Of a DNA stretch of 64,000 nt, positions 63,636-64,000 are shown one piece after another (within the stretch, counting starts at the first letter, position 1; each line of letters starts with the position of its first letter). Source of the stretch: Pseudolabrys sp. Lineage in GTDB: Bacteria > Pseudomonadota > Alphaproteobacteria > Rhizobiales > Xanthobacteraceae. The notes below the pieces were generated by a model. That model saw nothing but the letters and a program-made list of their open reading frames with translations, was not told the origin of the DNA and ran no database searches. The stretch spans positions 54,975-118,974 of the forward strand of contig JAUXXH010000042.1 in NCBI GenBank assembly GCA_030684935.1. The letters run 5' to 3'. The position numbers were made by a program, and so were the translations under genes.

Positions 63636-64000
63636 CGGCGCCGGGTGCGCCGTCATTCCCATCCGCAAAGTCCAGTCCCCGAACGAGGGGAGCGGAGCGC
63701 CGGGAAACGCGAGAGCCTGCGAAGCTCTCTGGGTGGCCGGCGCGGCCACCCGACACGCCTGGCGCAGCGTGTCCTCTCTGTTTGCGATCACAGAGAGAAC
63801 GCTTCACGGCGCTCCGCTGGCGGCGATTTATGTTCCCCGGGGGCCGTGCTTCCGGAGGTCGACGGGATGTGCCTCAGGCCCATCCGTACGGGCGCTTTCG
63901 CCCGGTCGTCCTCACGTCCAGCCATTGAAGGCAGACCCCCGTAGTGGGGCCGGACGGCGTCCCAGGGCCTCCCGGGTGCGGGGTTACGAGCCCCGCCCGC
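63636..64000. ncRNA. Hairpin-dense element, candidate structured RNA or repeat (continues past the right edge)
   Basis: At least eight perfect stems in about 360 bp: 63636-63652 (CGGCGC/GCGCCG), 63676-63691 (TCCCC/GGGGA), 63711-63729 (GAGAGC/GCTCTC), 63731-63751 (GGGTGGCC/GGCCACCC), 63752-63773 (GACACGC/GCGTGTC), 63774-63797 (CTCTCTGT/ACAGAGAG), 63889-63904 (CGGGCG/CGCCCG) and 63978-63996 (GCGGGG/CCCCGC). The stems from 63711 to 63797 are almost back to back. Open frames on both strands through it look spurious. The strand and function are unknown; it may be a recurrent genomic repeat. Confidence 0.55.

Noticed and set aside
63584..63944. Open frames on both strands through the hairpin-dense element
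   Set aside because: Arg/Pro/Ser-rich translations, no ribosome sites, and stems occupy the frames; treated as noncoding.

Overview
This window looks like a chromosomal segment of a GC-rich alphaproteobacterium of the order Hyphomicrobiales (Rhizobiales), probably near the Bradyrhizobium/Rhodopseudomonas/Pseudolabrys group. The basis is an Irr-type Fur protein with a heme-regulatory motif, a PhrR/PraR-like XRE regulator between lnt and metK, the irr-fabA-fabB-fabI cluster, and short palindromic intergenic repeats of the kind common in these genomes. No phage, insertion sequence, integrase, CRISPR array, rRNA or tRNA was recognised. The content is mostly core housekeeping genes.

Layout. 1-6.3 kb: ubiB (cut by the left edge), ubiE, mutM, an orphan Bug/TctC binding protein, an enoyl-CoA hydratase and a trypsin-like protein lacking a recognisable catalytic His. 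6.4-11.7 kb: a MoeB-type E1 enzyme, an N-formylglutamate amidohydrolase-like protein, two tandem transglutaminase-fold proteins, a glyoxylate reductase-type dehydrogenase and an exported SH3 protein. 11.7-15.4 kb: irr divergent from fabA-fabB-fabI (unsaturated fatty acid synthesis). 15.4-19.9 kb: an oxidative-stress block of katG, divergent oxyR, a Tat-exported superoxide dismutase and a NIPSNAP protein. 20-30.2 kb: the transcription/translation operon rimP-nusA-ylxR-infB-rbfA-truB-rpsO-pnp on the minus strand, with a terminator-like hairpin immediately before rimP. 30.4-46.6 kb: a DUF2336 protein, then a long minus-strand series read as murJ-trpS-usp-nfuA-tsaB-rimI-fur-plsC-miaB-phoH-ybeY-corC-lnt-phrR-metK-trmB, with many 1-4 bp overlaps. 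46.7-50.2 kb: a PfkB sugar/adenosine kinase, a membrane-anchored coiled-coil protein, a periplasmic MBL-fold protein and a small GIY-YIG-like protein. 50.2-54.7 kb: a TRAP transporter (dctP-dctQ-dctM), an alpha/beta hydrolase and a 58-residue membrane protein. 54.7-63.2 kb: gyrB, a 63-residue unknown, recF, a GNAT acetyltransferase, typA, a site-2 protease with CBS domains, and a pterin carbinolamine dehydratase. 63.2-64.0 kb has no convincing gene. It holds palindromic repeats followed by a run of perfect hairpins that continues past the right edge.

The most unusual signals are (i) the hairpin-dense noncoding element at 63.63-64.0 kb; (ii) palindromic intergenic repeats read as protein at the N-termini of TruB and TrmB, the TrmB copy apparently supplying the GTG start; (iii) a terminator/antiterminator-like leader 10 nt before rimP; (iv) an 18-bp imperfect inverted repeat ahead of the gene at 47797; and (v) lost catalytic residues in a trypsin-fold and a transglutaminase-fold protein. 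Genes that often flank dnaA in related genomes (mutM/enoyl-CoA hydratase on one side, recF/gyrB on the other) are about 50 kb apart here with no dnaA, dnaN or rpsT between them.
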